Made by a program: the position numbers and the translations under genes. A DNA stretch of 64,000 bases from the NCBI RefSeq assembly GCF_002777975.1, contig NZ_NGVS01000033.1:372001-436000 (forward strand), written 5' to 3'. The stretch's first letter is position 1, and the number at the start of each line of letters is the position of its first letter. The notes below the pieces were generated by a model that worked only from the letters and a program-made list of their open reading frames with translations, was not told the DNA's origin and searched no databases. Below are positions 53,936 to 63,700 of the stretch, piece by piece. The stretch comes from Shewanella carassii (lineage in GTDB: Bacteria > Pseudomonadota > Gammaproteobacteria > Enterobacterales > Shewanellaceae).

Positions 53936-55771
53936 ATGAAAAAAGGGTTTTTGCTGTGCTCTATTATTTTGGCGTTGAGCGGTTGCTCCAAAGAGGAGAG
54001 CAGTTTGGTGACTCAGCCTCAGGCGGAGCAACAGCCCGCTGCGGTAATGGTACAAACGGCAGAGCAGGCTTATCTCGCCATGGTGGATCAGTTCTTCAAG
54101 GACTACCTCAAGCTTGAGCCCATCTATGCCACCTTTGTTGGGATCAATGACTATAACGATACTTTCGGTGGCGACCTATCCGAGGCCTACCTCAAACAGC
54201 GTCATGAACTCAACAGCCGCTACGCCGCCCAGGCTAAGACCATAGACAGACAAGCCTTGCCCGAACAGTTGCAACTCAGTTACGACATGTTTGTCTATGA
54301 CAGGGATATGGCGTTGGTGGATGAAACCTTCCCCAGCCGTTTTATGCCAATAAGCCAGTTCTACAGCACAGTGATTACCATGGTGCAGCTTGGCAGCGGT
54401 GAGAGTGCCCAGCCTTTCAATACCCCGCAGGATTACGCCAACTGGCAGCAGAGGGTGAAAGGTTTTGTCAATTGGACTGAACTGGCGAAACAACGTATGG
54501 ATGAGGGCATTGCCAGCAAGGTTGTGCTGCCACGGGTATTGGTCGAGCGGCTTATCCCTCAGTTGCAGGCACAGTTGGTGGACAAGCCTCAAGACAGTAT
54601 CTTCTACGCCCCGGTGACCAAGATGCCTGAGAGTTTCAACGCCGCCGAACGCGCCTTGATTGAGCAAGAATATCAGCAGATGATCAGTCAAGAATTGCTG
54701 CCGGCTATCGCTTCTCTCAAGCAATATTTTGAGCAAACCTATCTGCCGGCCTCGCGGGCCACTGACGGTTGGTGGGCGCTGCCTAACGGTAAAGTCTGGT
54801 ATCAACATCTGGCCAATGCTCATACCACAACCACTATGGCGGTGGACGATATTCACCAAATCGGCCTCAAGGAAGTGGCGCGGATCCTCGATGAAATGGA
54901 CAAGGTGCGCCAGCAAGTGGGTTTTGAAGGTGATCTCAAGGCCTTCTTTGCTTCACTGTCATCCGAGCCAGAGTACTTCTTCAGTGACAGGCAGGGCTTA
55001 ATTGACGGCTATATGGTGCTCAAGGACAAGATCAATGCCGTACTGCCAGGTTACTTCAATGTGATGCCCAAGGCCGACTATGTGGTGAAGCCGGTTGAAA
55101 GCTTCCGTGAAAAATCGGCCGCCGGAGCCTCCTATGAAGCACCGGCCGTCGATGGCAGTCGTCCAGGGGTGTTTTACATCAATACCTATAACCTGAAAGC
55201 TCAGCCCAAGTGGGGCATGACTACTTTGTCATTGCATGAAGCTGCGCCGGGTCACCACTTCCAAATAGCCATCAAGCAAGAGCTGCAGGGCGTGCCTGAG
55301 TTCCAACGTTTCAGCGGTTACACCGCCTTTGAAGAGGGCTGGGCCCTCTATGCTGAATATCTTGGAATAGAGATGGGTTTGTTTGAAGATCCGTACCAGT
55401 ATTTCGGCAAGCTCTCGGATGAAATGCTGCGGGCGATGCGCCTGGTGGTGGATACTGGCCTGCATGCCAAGGGCTGGAGCCGTGAACAGGCGATTCAGTA
55501 TATGAAAGACAACTCTCCACTGGCGGAAAGCGACATCATCGCCGAGGTGGAGCGCTATATGGCAATTCCTGGTCAGGCACTGTCTTATAAAGTCGGTCAG
55601 CTGAAGATCCTGGAGCTCAGAGCCCGGGCCGAGAAAGCCCTGGGGGATAATTTCGACCTCAAGGCCTTCCACGATCAAATCCTTACCACAGGTTCCTTAC
55701 CCATGGCGGTGATGGAAGCCAAGATAGATCTCTGGATAGAAAAGCAGCTGAAGCAAAAAGCATCAGCCTGA
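53936..55771 (+). CDS. DUF885-family lipoprotein (putative metallohydrolase)
   Basis: This 611-residue lipoprotein has the lipobox LALSGC (Cys about residue 16) and the DUF885 domain. The zinc-binding signature HEAAPGHHFQ is about two-thirds along, and a downstream FEEGWALYAEYLG provides the third ligand. These proteins resemble M32-like carboxypeptidases in motif layout, but the substrate is unknown. ATG 53936 is chosen because AGGAG lies about ten bases upstream; an ATG nine bases earlier is too close to it. Confidence 0.9.
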   Translation: MKKGFLLCSIILALSGCSKEESSLVTQPQAEQQPAAVMVQTAEQAYLAMVDQFFKDYLKLEPIYATFVGINDYNDTFGGDLSEAYLKQRHELNSRYAAQAKTIDRQALPEQLQLSYDMFVYDRDMALVDETFPSRFMPISQFYSTVITMVQLGSGESAQPFNTPQDYANWQQRVKGFVNWTELAKQRMDEGIASKVVLPRVLVERLIPQLQAQLVDKPQDSIFYAPVTKMPESFNAAERALIEQEYQQMISQELLPAIASLKQYFEQTYLPASRATDGWWALPNGKVWYQHLANAHTTTTMAVDDIHQIGLKEVARILDEMDKVRQQVGFEGDLKAFFASLSSEPEYFFSDRQGLIDGYMVLKDKINAVLPGYFNVMPKADYVVKPVESFREKSAAGASYEAPAVDGSRPGVFYINTYNLKAQPKWGMTTLSLHEAAPGHHFQIAIKQELQGVPEFQRFSGYTAFEEGWALYAEYLGIEMGLFEDPYQYFGKLSDEMLRAMRLVVDTGLHAKGWSREQAIQYMKDNSPLAESDIIAEVERYMAIPGQALSYKVGQLKILELRARAEKALGDNFDLKAFHDQILTTGSLPMAVMEAKIDLWIEKQLKQKASA

Positions 55772-55806
55772 GACTGAATTTAAGTCGAGTCTTTGATAAG
55801 CAAGCT

Positions 55807-55836
55807 CAAAACGCCGTCATCTGACGGCGTTTTTTA
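55807..55836 (+). terminator. Intrinsic terminator after the DUF885 gene
   Basis: Stem AAAACGCCGTCA / TGACGGCGTTTT with a two-base loop and a T run, 35 bases after the stop codon. Confidence 0.85.
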
Positions 55837-55864
55837 TCTTCGACTCACGGCTTACCATTATTGT

Positions 55865-55902
55865 TGTGTCAGTTAACTTCTGACACAGAATGATATTATA
55901 CT
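55865..55902 (+). promoter_or_regulatory. Promoter of ppiC with operator-like palindrome
   Basis: TGTGTCAG (55865-55872) and CTGACACA (55880-55887) are perfect inverse arms around a seven-base centre that overlaps the probable -35 box (TAACTT at 55874). TATACT at 55897-55902 would be the -10 box, 17 bases away. The arrangement suggests a dimeric repressor; the regulator is not identifiable. Confidence 0.5.
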
Positions 55903-55967
55903 GGCCGGGTTTGTTCGGTGACCGACCGAAAAAAGGCCACTTGGCCAAGATTACTGAGGAGCAAATT

Positions 55968-56246
55968 ATGGTACAGGCAACAGCAAGACATCTACTGGTA
56001 AAAACCGAAGAGGAATGCGCCAGCTTGAAACAACAGATTATCGATGGCGCCGATTTTGCCGAGCTGGCTCGTAAACATTCTGCTTGTCCTTCTGGAGCTC
56101 AAGGCGGCGAGCTGGGCTCATTTGGCCCGGGTATGATGGTGCGTGAGTTTGATGAAGTGGTGTTCAGCGCGCCGCTCAATGAAGTACAGGGGCCGGTCAA
56201 AACGGCTTTTGGTTTTCACCTGCTTGAAGTTACCAGTCGCGGTTAA
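55968..56246 (+). CDS. ppiC: Parvulin-type peptidyl-prolyl isomerase PpiC
   Basis: This 92-residue single-domain cytosolic parvulin accelerates proline isomerisation. It has the parvulin pattern ARHLLVK near the start, ADFAELARKHSACPSGAQGGELG in the middle and TAFGFHLLEVT at the end. ATG 55968 follows GAGGAG; an upstream in-frame ATG is unsupported. It is followed 19 bases later by a GNAT gene. Confidence 0.93.
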   Translation: MVQATARHLLVKTEEECASLKQQIIDGADFAELARKHSACPSGAQGGELGSFGPGMMVREFDEVVFSAPLNEVQGPVKTAFGFHLLEVTSRG

Positions 56247-56265
56247 GCTGTAAGAGTTTAAGCAA

Positions 56266-56799
56266 GTGATAGAAATCTATACCGATAGACTCAGGCTCAG
56301 GACTCTGAAGGAGCAAGATTGGCCGGCGTTTCTGGCACTGCATTGCGATCCTGAGGTGGGCCGCTTTGTTAGAGATCCCGAACCCGAACCACTGCTCAAA
56401 GCCAAGTTTGAGCAGCGAAGCCAGCCTTGGCGTTACGAGTCCGGCGACTGGCTGACGCTGGTGATTGAAGAACTGGGCAGTGGCTATTTTGTCGGCTTGA
56501 CCGGCTTTTACTGCGTCGATCTCGAACTGGCGCAGGCCGAGGTGGGTTACCTGTTGCATCCGGATATGCAGGGGAAGGGTTATGCCACGGAGTCGCTGCG
56601 CGGGGTCATAGATTGGGGCTGTTTGAGCTTCAATATTCATAAGTTCATCGGTCACTGCGCCAATGATAATCTGGCTTCGGCCAAGGTCATGGAGAAGTGC
56701 GGCTTCGAGCTTGAGGGAATATTGCGGCACAACTTCCGTATCGGCGGTCTTTGGGTGGATGACAGAGCTTATGGCCTGCTCAGTGATGAGCGTCGTTGA
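56266..56799 (+). CDS. GNAT acetyltransferase, RimJ/RimL type
   Basis: This 177-residue protein starts with GTG. It shows the RimJ/L layout: TDRLRLRTLKEQDWPAF, then GYLLHPDMQGKGYATESLRG with the acetyl-CoA loop, and NLASAKVMEKCGFELEGILR. It probably acetylates an N-terminus or small amine. The target is not identifiable. It may be co-transcribed with ppiC. Confidence 0.9.
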   Translation: MIEIYTDRLRLRTLKEQDWPAFLALHCDPEVGRFVRDPEPEPLLKAKFEQRSQPWRYESGDWLTLVIEELGSGYFVGLTGFYCVDLELAQAEVGYLLHPDMQGKGYATESLRGVIDWGCLSFNIHKFIGHCANDNLASAKVMEKCGFELEGILRHNFRIGGLWVDDRAYGLLSDERR

Positions 56800-56874
56800 C
56801 TTCTCTCCCCCAAGCGGATGCTTGCTGCTATAATCCGCCCCAAATCGAGTCAATTCCAGCAAGGCAAGGTCACA

Positions 56875-57108
56875 GTGACACAGAAAATGAGCGAATTCAC
56901 CCTCAATAGCGGCGATGAGTATATTGAGCTTTATAAGGTGCTGAAGGCAGAAGGCATGACCAGTGCCGGCGCCGAGGCCAAGCATGTGATTGCCGAAGGG
57001 CTGGTGCTGGTCAATAACGAGGTTGAAACCCGCAAGCGCAAGAAATTGCTGCCAGGCGATCTGGTCAACTTCAATGGCGAAACGGTTAAAATAGTGGCGG
57101 CGCAATAA
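56875..57108 (+). CDS. S4-domain RNA-binding protein, YbcJ-like
   Basis: This 77-residue S4 RNA-binding domain has ELYKVLKAEGMTSAGAEAKHVIAEGLVLVNNEVETRKRKKL. The domain covers nearly the whole protein and lines up with E. coli YbcJ. GTG 56875 has AAGG five bases upstream; an ATG at 56887 would match the YbcJ start but has no RBS nearby. It lies 16 bases before rraB. Confidence 0.88.
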   Translation: MTQKMSEFTLNSGDEYIELYKVLKAEGMTSAGAEAKHVIAEGLVLVNNEVETRKRKKLLPGDLVNFNGETVKIVAAQ

Positions 57109-57124
57109 GCGCAAGGGGAACAAA

Positions 57125-57511
57125 ATGCAATTTCCAGATGATGACAACGGCAAGATGCTGCAGGCAATGCAGGAGTCGGGTATCGACCTGAGCAAGCCTT
57201 TGGATGTGGACTTTTTCCTGGTGTTTGATGATCAGCGCGACGCTGAATCGGCATTGGAAGATTTGAGCCAATCCGAGCAGGCAGGCGAAGTTGAGCTGCA
57301 GTTCAACGAAGAGATAGAAAAGTGGGAGCTGATTGTCTGCATCAATATGGTGCCCGAGTATCAGGCATTGGTGGCGCGCGAAACCGAACTGAACAGCTTT
57401 GCCGCCGAGTTTGATGGTATGACAGATGGCTGGGGTGTGATGCAGCATCAGGACGGCGATGACGAGTTTGCCGATGATGAGCATGAGTGCGACGACCACT
57501 GCCACCACTGA
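57125..57511 (+). CDS. rraB: Ribonuclease E inhibitor RraB
   Basis: This small acidic cytosolic protein binds and inhibits RNase E. The 128 residues include DVDFFLVFDDQRDAESAL and FDGMTDGWGVMQ, which are typical of the family, and a C-terminal acidic and His/Cys-rich tail (DDEHECDDHCHH) as in other RraB proteins. AGGGG lies six bases before the ATG. Confidence 0.93.
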   Translation: MQFPDDDNGKMLQAMQESGIDLSKPLDVDFFLVFDDQRDAESALEDLSQSEQAGEVELQFNEEIEKWELIVCINMVPEYQALVARETELNSFAAEFDGMTDGWGVMQHQDGDDEFADDEHECDDHCHH

Positions 57512-57639
57512 AGATAGTGAGTTATCGCTAAGGAAGGTGCGAACGAGTCCCGTCAGTGGTCTGCGTCGACTTACAGACTCGGATGCAAGGCGCGGCTCAC
57601 GGCAAATGGCCTAGTCCTTAGCAAGAACCATTCCCCCTA
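57512..57639. other. Intergenic segment after rraB
   Basis: This is 128 bases with short imperfect inverted pieces and no open frame. It looks structured (GC-rich, for example near GTGCGAACGAGTCCCG) and could be a copy of a dispersed intergenic repeat, but I cannot test copy number from one window. Confidence 0.3.
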
Positions 57640-57668
57640 GGCCACCCGAATTTGGGTGGCTTTTTATT
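57640..57668. terminator. Intrinsic terminator after rraB
   Basis: Stem GCCACCC / GGGTGGC with a GAATTT loop and a T run. It lies between the convergent rraB and LysR genes. Confidence 0.85.
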
Positions 57669-57688
57669 GGCTTGTTCTGCTTTTAGCC

Positions 57689-58576
57689 TCATTTACGATA
57701 AGGCGCAAACTCAGACAGCAACCAATCGATAAATAATGCCGACTTACGTGGCAGGCCGCTGGACTTGGGGGTCAACAGATAATAGCTGTAGGGGCTGACA
57801 AAGGGTGCTTCAAAGGGGATCACCAGAGTGCCGGCCTTGAGCTGATCTTCGATAAAGAAACGCGGGATCAGCGCCGCTCCCATGCCGCTGGCGGCGGCTT
57901 GACTCAGCATATAGAAATGTTCGACGCCAAACTTCTGCTCTGTGGTAAGTTTTATCCCCAGTTGCTTGGCCCAGTAAGGCCAAAGCTCAGGGCGGGTGGT
58001 GTGCTTTAGCAGCGTTACCTGGTTGATATCTTCCAGTTGCTTTAGCTTGGGAGCCAGTAGCGGCGAGCACACCAGACACAGCTCTTCATCCATCAGTTTG
58101 ATCACATTTACTCCCTGAGGTTCACTGGTGGCGGAGCGAATGGCGATGTCGTAGCGGCCGCTGGCAAAGTCGACGGCGAAGTCGCCTATGGTGAGATCCA
58201 CATACAATTGCGGAAAGCGTGACTTAAATTCCTCCATTCTCGGGATCAACCAGTTGATGGTCAGGCTGGGTAATACATTGATGGCCAGGGTCTGCGCCTT
58301 GAGACTTTGACGTTTCAGCTCGGCGGTGGCATTGGCTAGAGTCTGCAGAGCCGCCTGCACCTGTGGCAGGTATTGCCGCCCCTCATCTGTGAGCGCCAGT
58401 TGCCTGTGTTGACGCACAAACAGACTGAACCCCAGAAAATTCTCGAGTAGGCGCACCTGTTTGCTGATGGCACCGTGGGTCACATACAACTCCTGCGCCG
58501 CGAGGGTGATGCTTTGCAGCCTTGCCGCTGCCTCGAATGAACGCAGGGCATTGAGAGGAGGTAATTCCTGAAGCAT
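57689..58576 (-). CDS. LysR-family transcriptional regulator (GcvA-like)
   Basis: This 295-residue regulator has an N-terminal winged HTH (LPPLNALRSFEAAARLQSITLAAQELYVTHGAISKQVR), which is the GcvA-type start, and a C-terminal substrate-binding domain with LVCSPLLAPKL. ATG 58576 follows GGAG. It diverges from a TSUP transporter, so that gene is its likely target, and the effector may be the transported anion. The substrate is not identified. Confidence 0.92.
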   Translation of the reverse strand: MLQELPPLNALRSFEAAARLQSITLAAQELYVTHGAISKQVRLLENFLGFSLFVRQHRQLALTDEGRQYLPQVQAALQTLANATAELKRQSLKAQTLAINVLPSLTINWLIPRMEEFKSRFPQLYVDLTIGDFAVDFASGRYDIAIRSATSEPQGVNVIKLMDEELCLVCSPLLAPKLKQLEDINQVTLLKHTTRPELWPYWAKQLGIKLTTEQKFGVEHFYMLSQAAASGMGAALIPRFFIEDQLKAGTLVIPFEAPFVSPYSYYLLTPKSSGLPRKSALFIDWLLSEFAPYRK

Positions 58577-58698
58577 GTTTTCTCCGCTGTTTTTTATGTG
58601 AGAAAATCTCACGCATAGGCGAGAATAACTCCTTTGCCTTTTGCGGGCAAACTGCGTCTAATAGCGATCCTTCAACTCTGTATTCGACAACATAAAAA

Positions 58699-59472
58699 AT
58701 GGCATTTGAACTCACTCTGCAATTGGCTACGGTTCTGTTTTTTGTCGCCTTGGTGGCGGGCTTTATTGACTCTATCGCCGGTGGCGGTGGCCTGTTGACT
58801 ATTCCGGCGCTTATGTGGGCCGGACTGCCTCCGGCGGCGGCACTCGGCACCAACAAGCTACAGGCCTGTGGTGGCAGTTTCTTCGCCAGCCTCTACTTTG
58901 TGCGTAAGGGAATGGTGAATTTGGGTGAGATGAAACTGGCAATTGGCTGCGCCTTTGTCGGCGCCTCAGTCGGTACGATTCTGGTTCAATTGATAGATGC
59001 CAGCGTGCTGGAGTTGATGCTGCCGTTTCTTATTTTGGCTATTGGTTGTTACTTCCTGTTTTCCAAGAAAATTACTGAAGATGACCGCGCCAGGGTTCTG
59101 ACCCCGGGGGTATTTGCCTTTACCGCCGCACTCGGGGTGGGCCTGTATGACGGCTTTTTCGGCCCGGGCACCGGCAGCTTCTTTGCCCTGGCGTTTGTGT
59201 CCTTGGCGGGGTTCGGTCTGGCCAAGGCGACGGCTCATGCCAAGGTACTGAATTTTTCCACCAATATTGCTTCGCTCATCTTTTTTGCCCTTGGCGGCAA
59301 GGTGGTTTGGCTGCTGGGATTGGTGATGCTGGCAGGGCAGGCAGCCGGGGCGACTCTGGGCTCACGTCTGGTGATCACCAAGGGCAGCAAGATCATCAAG
59401 CCGCTGGTGGTGGTCATGTCGCTGGTCATGAGCCTCAAGCTGCTGGCCGATCAATATCAGTGGAGTTTTTAA
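58699..59472 (+). CDS. TSUP-family (TauE/SafE) membrane transporter
   Basis: This 257-residue membrane protein has eight helices and the repeat motifs GFIDSIAGGGGLLTIP and GLYDGFFGPGTGSFFA. It is similar in layout to the TSUP gene at 37776. It is divergent from the LysR gene, with 122 bases between the start codons. Such transporters move sulfoacetate, sulfite or related anions in other bacteria; here the substrate is unknown. Confidence 0.9.
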   Translation: MAFELTLQLATVLFFVALVAGFIDSIAGGGGLLTIPALMWAGLPPAAALGTNKLQACGGSFFASLYFVRKGMVNLGEMKLAIGCAFVGASVGTILVQLIDASVLELMLPFLILAIGCYFLFSKKITEDDRARVLTPGVFAFTAALGVGLYDGFFGPGTGSFFALAFVSLAGFGLAKATAHAKVLNFSTNIASLIFFALGGKVVWLLGLVMLAGQAAGATLGSRLVITKGSKIIKPLVVVMSLVMSLKLLADQYQWSF

Positions 59473-59596
59473 GCCCAAATAAGACAGACGGCTGAGTGGT
59501 AAGCACTCGGCCGCTGAACCTCGGCAGGCGCATATACTATTGCATTGATTTTGCATACCATAAGGCTCACGTATTCGCCTGCAATCTTAGCGCCCA

Positions 59597-60739
59597 ATGA
59601 AATTTATCCATACCTCGGACTGGCATATCGGTCGGCAACTGCACAACGAGTCGCTGCTGGATGAACAAGCTTATATGCTTGAGCAGATAGTGGCGCTTGC
59701 CGCTGAGCATCAGGTTGATGCCCTGGTGGTCGCCGGTGACATATATGACCGCTCGATCCCGCCTGCCAGCGCGGTTGCCCTGCTGGATAAGTTCCTCAAT
59801 ACCCTGCTCAATGAGCATCACATTCCTGTGCTTATGATAGCCGGCAATCACGACGGTCAGGAGCGGCTAGGGTTTGCGGCGCGGCAAATGGCCGCCAGCG
59901 GCCTTTATATTAGCGGCCCTCTGCAAGCGCAGGTTAAGCCGCTTATCCTCAAAGGCCGTGACGGCGATGCCTGTTTCTATCCCATTCCCTATGCCGAGCC
60001 GGCGCAGGTAAGGCATGTGCTGGAGGTAGATGCCGGCAGTCATCAGCAGGCGATGGCCTGCTTGCTGGAGCAGGTTCAGGCGCACGACAGCCAAGGCCTG
60101 CCCAAGGTAGTGGTGGCCCACTGTTTCCTCGATGGCGGCAATGAGTCTGAATCCGAGCGGCCCTTGAGTATCGGCGGCGCCGATAAAATCGACCCTGCAC
60201 TCTTTTGCGGCTTTGACTACGCAGCGCTCGGGCATCTGCATGGCCCGCAATACAAGGGCGCCGAGCACGTGCGTTATTCGGGCTCGCCGCTGAAATATTC
60301 CTTCAGTGAACACAAACAGAAAAAATCCGTGACTCTGGTGGAGCTGAGCGCAGCTAATACCCCAAAAATCACTCTGCTACCGCTAAAACCCAGGCGGGAT
60401 GTGAGGGTGATTGAAGGCCTGCTCGATGAACTGTTGCAACAGGGCGAAAAAGATCCGGGGCGGGAAGATTACCTGATGGTGCGTCTGCTCGATACCCAGG
60501 CGCTGCTGGATCCCATGGGCAAACTGCGCGGCGTCTATCCCAATGTGTTGCATCTGGAGCGCACGGGCCTGATGTCCCGGCAGCAGGGGCAGGAGATTGG
60601 CCGCGACAGAATCAAAAAAGGTGAGCTCGACATGTTCAGCGATTTTTTCAGTCAGGTGCAGGGTGAAGCCATGACAGAGGCGCAGCAGCAGACCATGAGC
60701 CGTTTGATTGAAGAGTTGCACAGGGAGCAGGAACAATGA
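59597..60739 (+). CDS. sbcD: Exonuclease subunit SbcD
   Basis: This Mre11-family nuclease partner of SbcC has phosphoesterase motifs HTSDWHIGR (residues 4-12), GDIYDRS, GNHDGQ and HCFLDGG. The 380 residues are normal (E. coli has 400). It overlaps sbcC by four bases (ATGA), so the two are translationally coupled. It helps remove hairpins and protein-blocked ends. Confidence 0.95.
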   Translation: MKFIHTSDWHIGRQLHNESLLDEQAYMLEQIVALAAEHQVDALVVAGDIYDRSIPPASAVALLDKFLNTLLNEHHIPVLMIAGNHDGQERLGFAARQMAASGLYISGPLQAQVKPLILKGRDGDACFYPIPYAEPAQVRHVLEVDAGSHQQAMACLLEQVQAHDSQGLPKVVVAHCFLDGGNESESERPLSIGGADKIDPALFCGFDYAALGHLHGPQYKGAEHVRYSGSPLKYSFSEHKQKKSVTLVELSAANTPKITLLPLKPRRDVRVIEGLLDELLQQGEKDPGREDYLMVRLLDTQALLDPMGKLRGVYPNVLHLERTGLMSRQQGQEIGRDRIKKGELDMFSDFFSQVQGEAMTEAQQQTMSRLIEELHREQEQ

Positions 60740-63700
60740 GACCGCTGATTTTGGAAATGCGCGCCTTCGGCCCCTTCGCCGATTGTCAGCGCATCGACTT
60801 TACCGAGCTGGGCGACAAGCCGCTGTTTCTGATCAATGGCCCCACAGGGGCGGGCAAGACCACGATTCTGGATGCCATCTGTTTTGCCCTGTACGGCAAA
60901 ACCACAGGTAACGAGCGGGAAGGCAGCCAGATGCGCTGCGACAATGCCGATGACGGCTTGCTTACCGAAGTGTATTTCAGTTTTGAATTGGGGCAAAAAC
61001 GCTACAGCATTCGTCGTTGCCCCGAGCAGCAAAGAGCCAAAAGCCGGGGCGAGGGTTTTACCCTGCAAAAGAGCGAGGCGGAACTCAAGCGGCTGATGCC
61101 CGATGGCACTGAAGAGTTGCTGGTGGCCAGTAAGGTCACGGATGCCAACGCCTGCATCGAAGAGTTGACCGGCCTGGATGTGGATCAGTTTCGCCAGGTG
61201 ATGGTGCTGCCCCAGGGCAAGTTCCGCGAGCTTTTGCTGGCAGACTCCAAAGAGCGGGAAAAGATCTTCAGCCAGCTGTTTCAAACCCATATCTATCGCC
61301 GCATTGAAGAGCGCCTCAAACAGCAGGCGCTGGAAATCAAGGCAAAGGCCAGAGACTTGCAATCACGCCGCGCCGGGATTTTGGAAACTGCCGGTGTCGA
61401 GAGTCTCGAGCAGTTGACTGCAGAAATTGCCGCGCTGTCCCCCGTTTTGGCCGAGGCGATAGGTAACAAACAAAAAGCCAGCGAAGCCTTGGCCCAGAGT
61501 GCCAAGACGCTCGATAACGCCAAGGCGTTAACCGCCGAGTTTGAGCGCCGCAAGCTGCTACAAACCCAGCTTGATGCGCTTGAGCAGCGGCGCGCTGAAA
61601 TCGAGCTGCACCAGCAGACATTGGAGAAAGCCCGCAAGGCTGAAAAGCTGCTGCCAAGCCTCAAAGAGTTGCAGTTTCGCCAGCAGGAGTGGCAGCAGGC
61701 TAAAGCCAAGGAGGCTGACTATGCCAAGCAGTTGCAGAGCGCCGAGCAGCGTCTGAAACAGGCTACAGATGACAAGGCAACACTCGCCGAGTTGGATGAG
61801 CACGCTAATAAGCTGCTACGGGAGCTTGAACAGCTCGACAAACTGCAGCCGGCTATTAACGAGCTTAAGCAACTGACCGAGGAGCATGAGCTTGGCCTAG
61901 TGGAGCTTGGGCGCCTTGAACGGGCAGAGCAGCAGAGTCGCACTGAGCTGGAACAATGGCAGCAGCAACAACAACAGCTTAAGTTAGAGGCGAACGAACT
62001 GTTCTCAAGCGCCGAGCGCCAAGGGCCGTTGCATCAGGCACTGGCGGCGTTGAACACTCGCCTGGAGAAGACGGAGCAGCTCGGGCACATTAAGCAAAAA
62101 TGGCAGCAAGCCCAAGTTAGCATGCAGCAGGCCGAGGCCCATGGTCATCAATGCAAGGCCGAAAGACAGAGCGCCGAAACGGAACATCAAAGGTTGCAAC
62201 TGGCCTGGCATACAGGCCAGGCGGCTATTTTGGCGGCCAAGCTGCAGCCGGGGCAGCCTTGCCCCGTATGCGGCGGCTTGGAACATCCGGCACCGGCCGA
62301 TATGGCGCAGGATATTCCGGGTGAAGCCGAGCTCAATCGGGCGAGAGATGCCGAGCAGCAAGCCTCGGCAAGGCATGAGGCGGCCCGCAGCGATTATCGT
62401 CATATCAAGCGGCAAACAGAGGAGTTACAGCTCGAACTGCAGCGCTTGAGCGCTGAGCTACAGGCCTTTATCGCCGCGGATGTTACGACAGATGTTACGG
62501 CTGATGTTAAGACTGGTGTTACGACAGAGGTTAAGGCTGACGCCGCTATGGATGCCGACTCCTATGTCAAAGCCGATCTCGCTAGCGAAATCGACAGGCT
62601 TGAGTCCCGGCGCAGGCAGCTGCTCAATGAGTTGCAACAGGCCGAAGCGGCTCAAACCCGCTTCAATAACTGCAGGAAGCAATTGCAGCAGGCCGAGCAG
62701 CAAGTGGAGCAGCGACTCAAATACAGAGAGACTCAATTAAAGCAGTTGCAGCAGCTAAGAGAGCAGTTGAGTCTTGCGGGAGCCCGTAAAGACGCGGCGC
62801 TTGCTGCTCTGCCCAATGAATATCATGCTTTGGCAGCCGAGGCGGCGCTTGAACTGATGGCGCGGCAACTTGAGCAAAAGCAGAGTGAGTGGCAACAGCT
62901 TAAACAGCGACAGCAAGATATCAATCAACAGTATACCGAGGCCGTCAGCCAGCATAAGGCGCTGATGCAGGCCTTGACATCGAGCCGTGAAGACAGCGCC
63001 CGAGCCGAGCAGTTTGCCATCAAAGCGCAGCAAACGCTTGATGATGCCCTGAAGCAATCTGGATTTGCTGATCGCCAAACCTTGGAACAGGCGCAGCTGG
63101 ATGAAGCGCAGATGCAGGCATTGGCTGAGAAGATAGAGGCCTGGCGCACGCAGCGCTTTGAGCAGCAGGCGCTGCTCAAAGCCATGGATGAGCGGCTCGC
63201 CGGACAAAGTCTACCTGAGCTTGGGCAGCTTGAAAGCTTCTGGCAGCAACAGCAGCAGCAACTCGCCGAGGCGGAGTCTGCTTGGCAGACGCTCAATAAC
63301 CGAATGCAGAGCCTTAAAGGCACAGAAGCCCAGCTCAATAAAGAAGCGCTAGCCGCTCAGGCGCTGGAGCAGGAATACGCCCTAATCGGCACTCTGAGTG
63401 ATGTGGCCAATGGCAACAGCCATAGCAAGGTGAGTCTGCAGCGCTTTGTGCTCAGTGTTTTGCTCGATGATGTGCTGCTCGAGGCCAGTCGCCGTTTGGC
63501 GCTGATGAGCAAAGGCCGCTACCGCTTGCTGCGTAAAGAGGACAGGGCCAAGGGCAATAAGGCCTCTGGTCTGGAGCTTGAGGTGGAAGATGCTTACAGC
63601 TCCAAGGTGCGTCCGGTGGCCACTCTCAGCGGCGGTGAGAGTTTTATGGCGGCCTTGTCGCTGGCGCTGGGACTCTCTGATGTGGTGCAAGCTTATGCCG

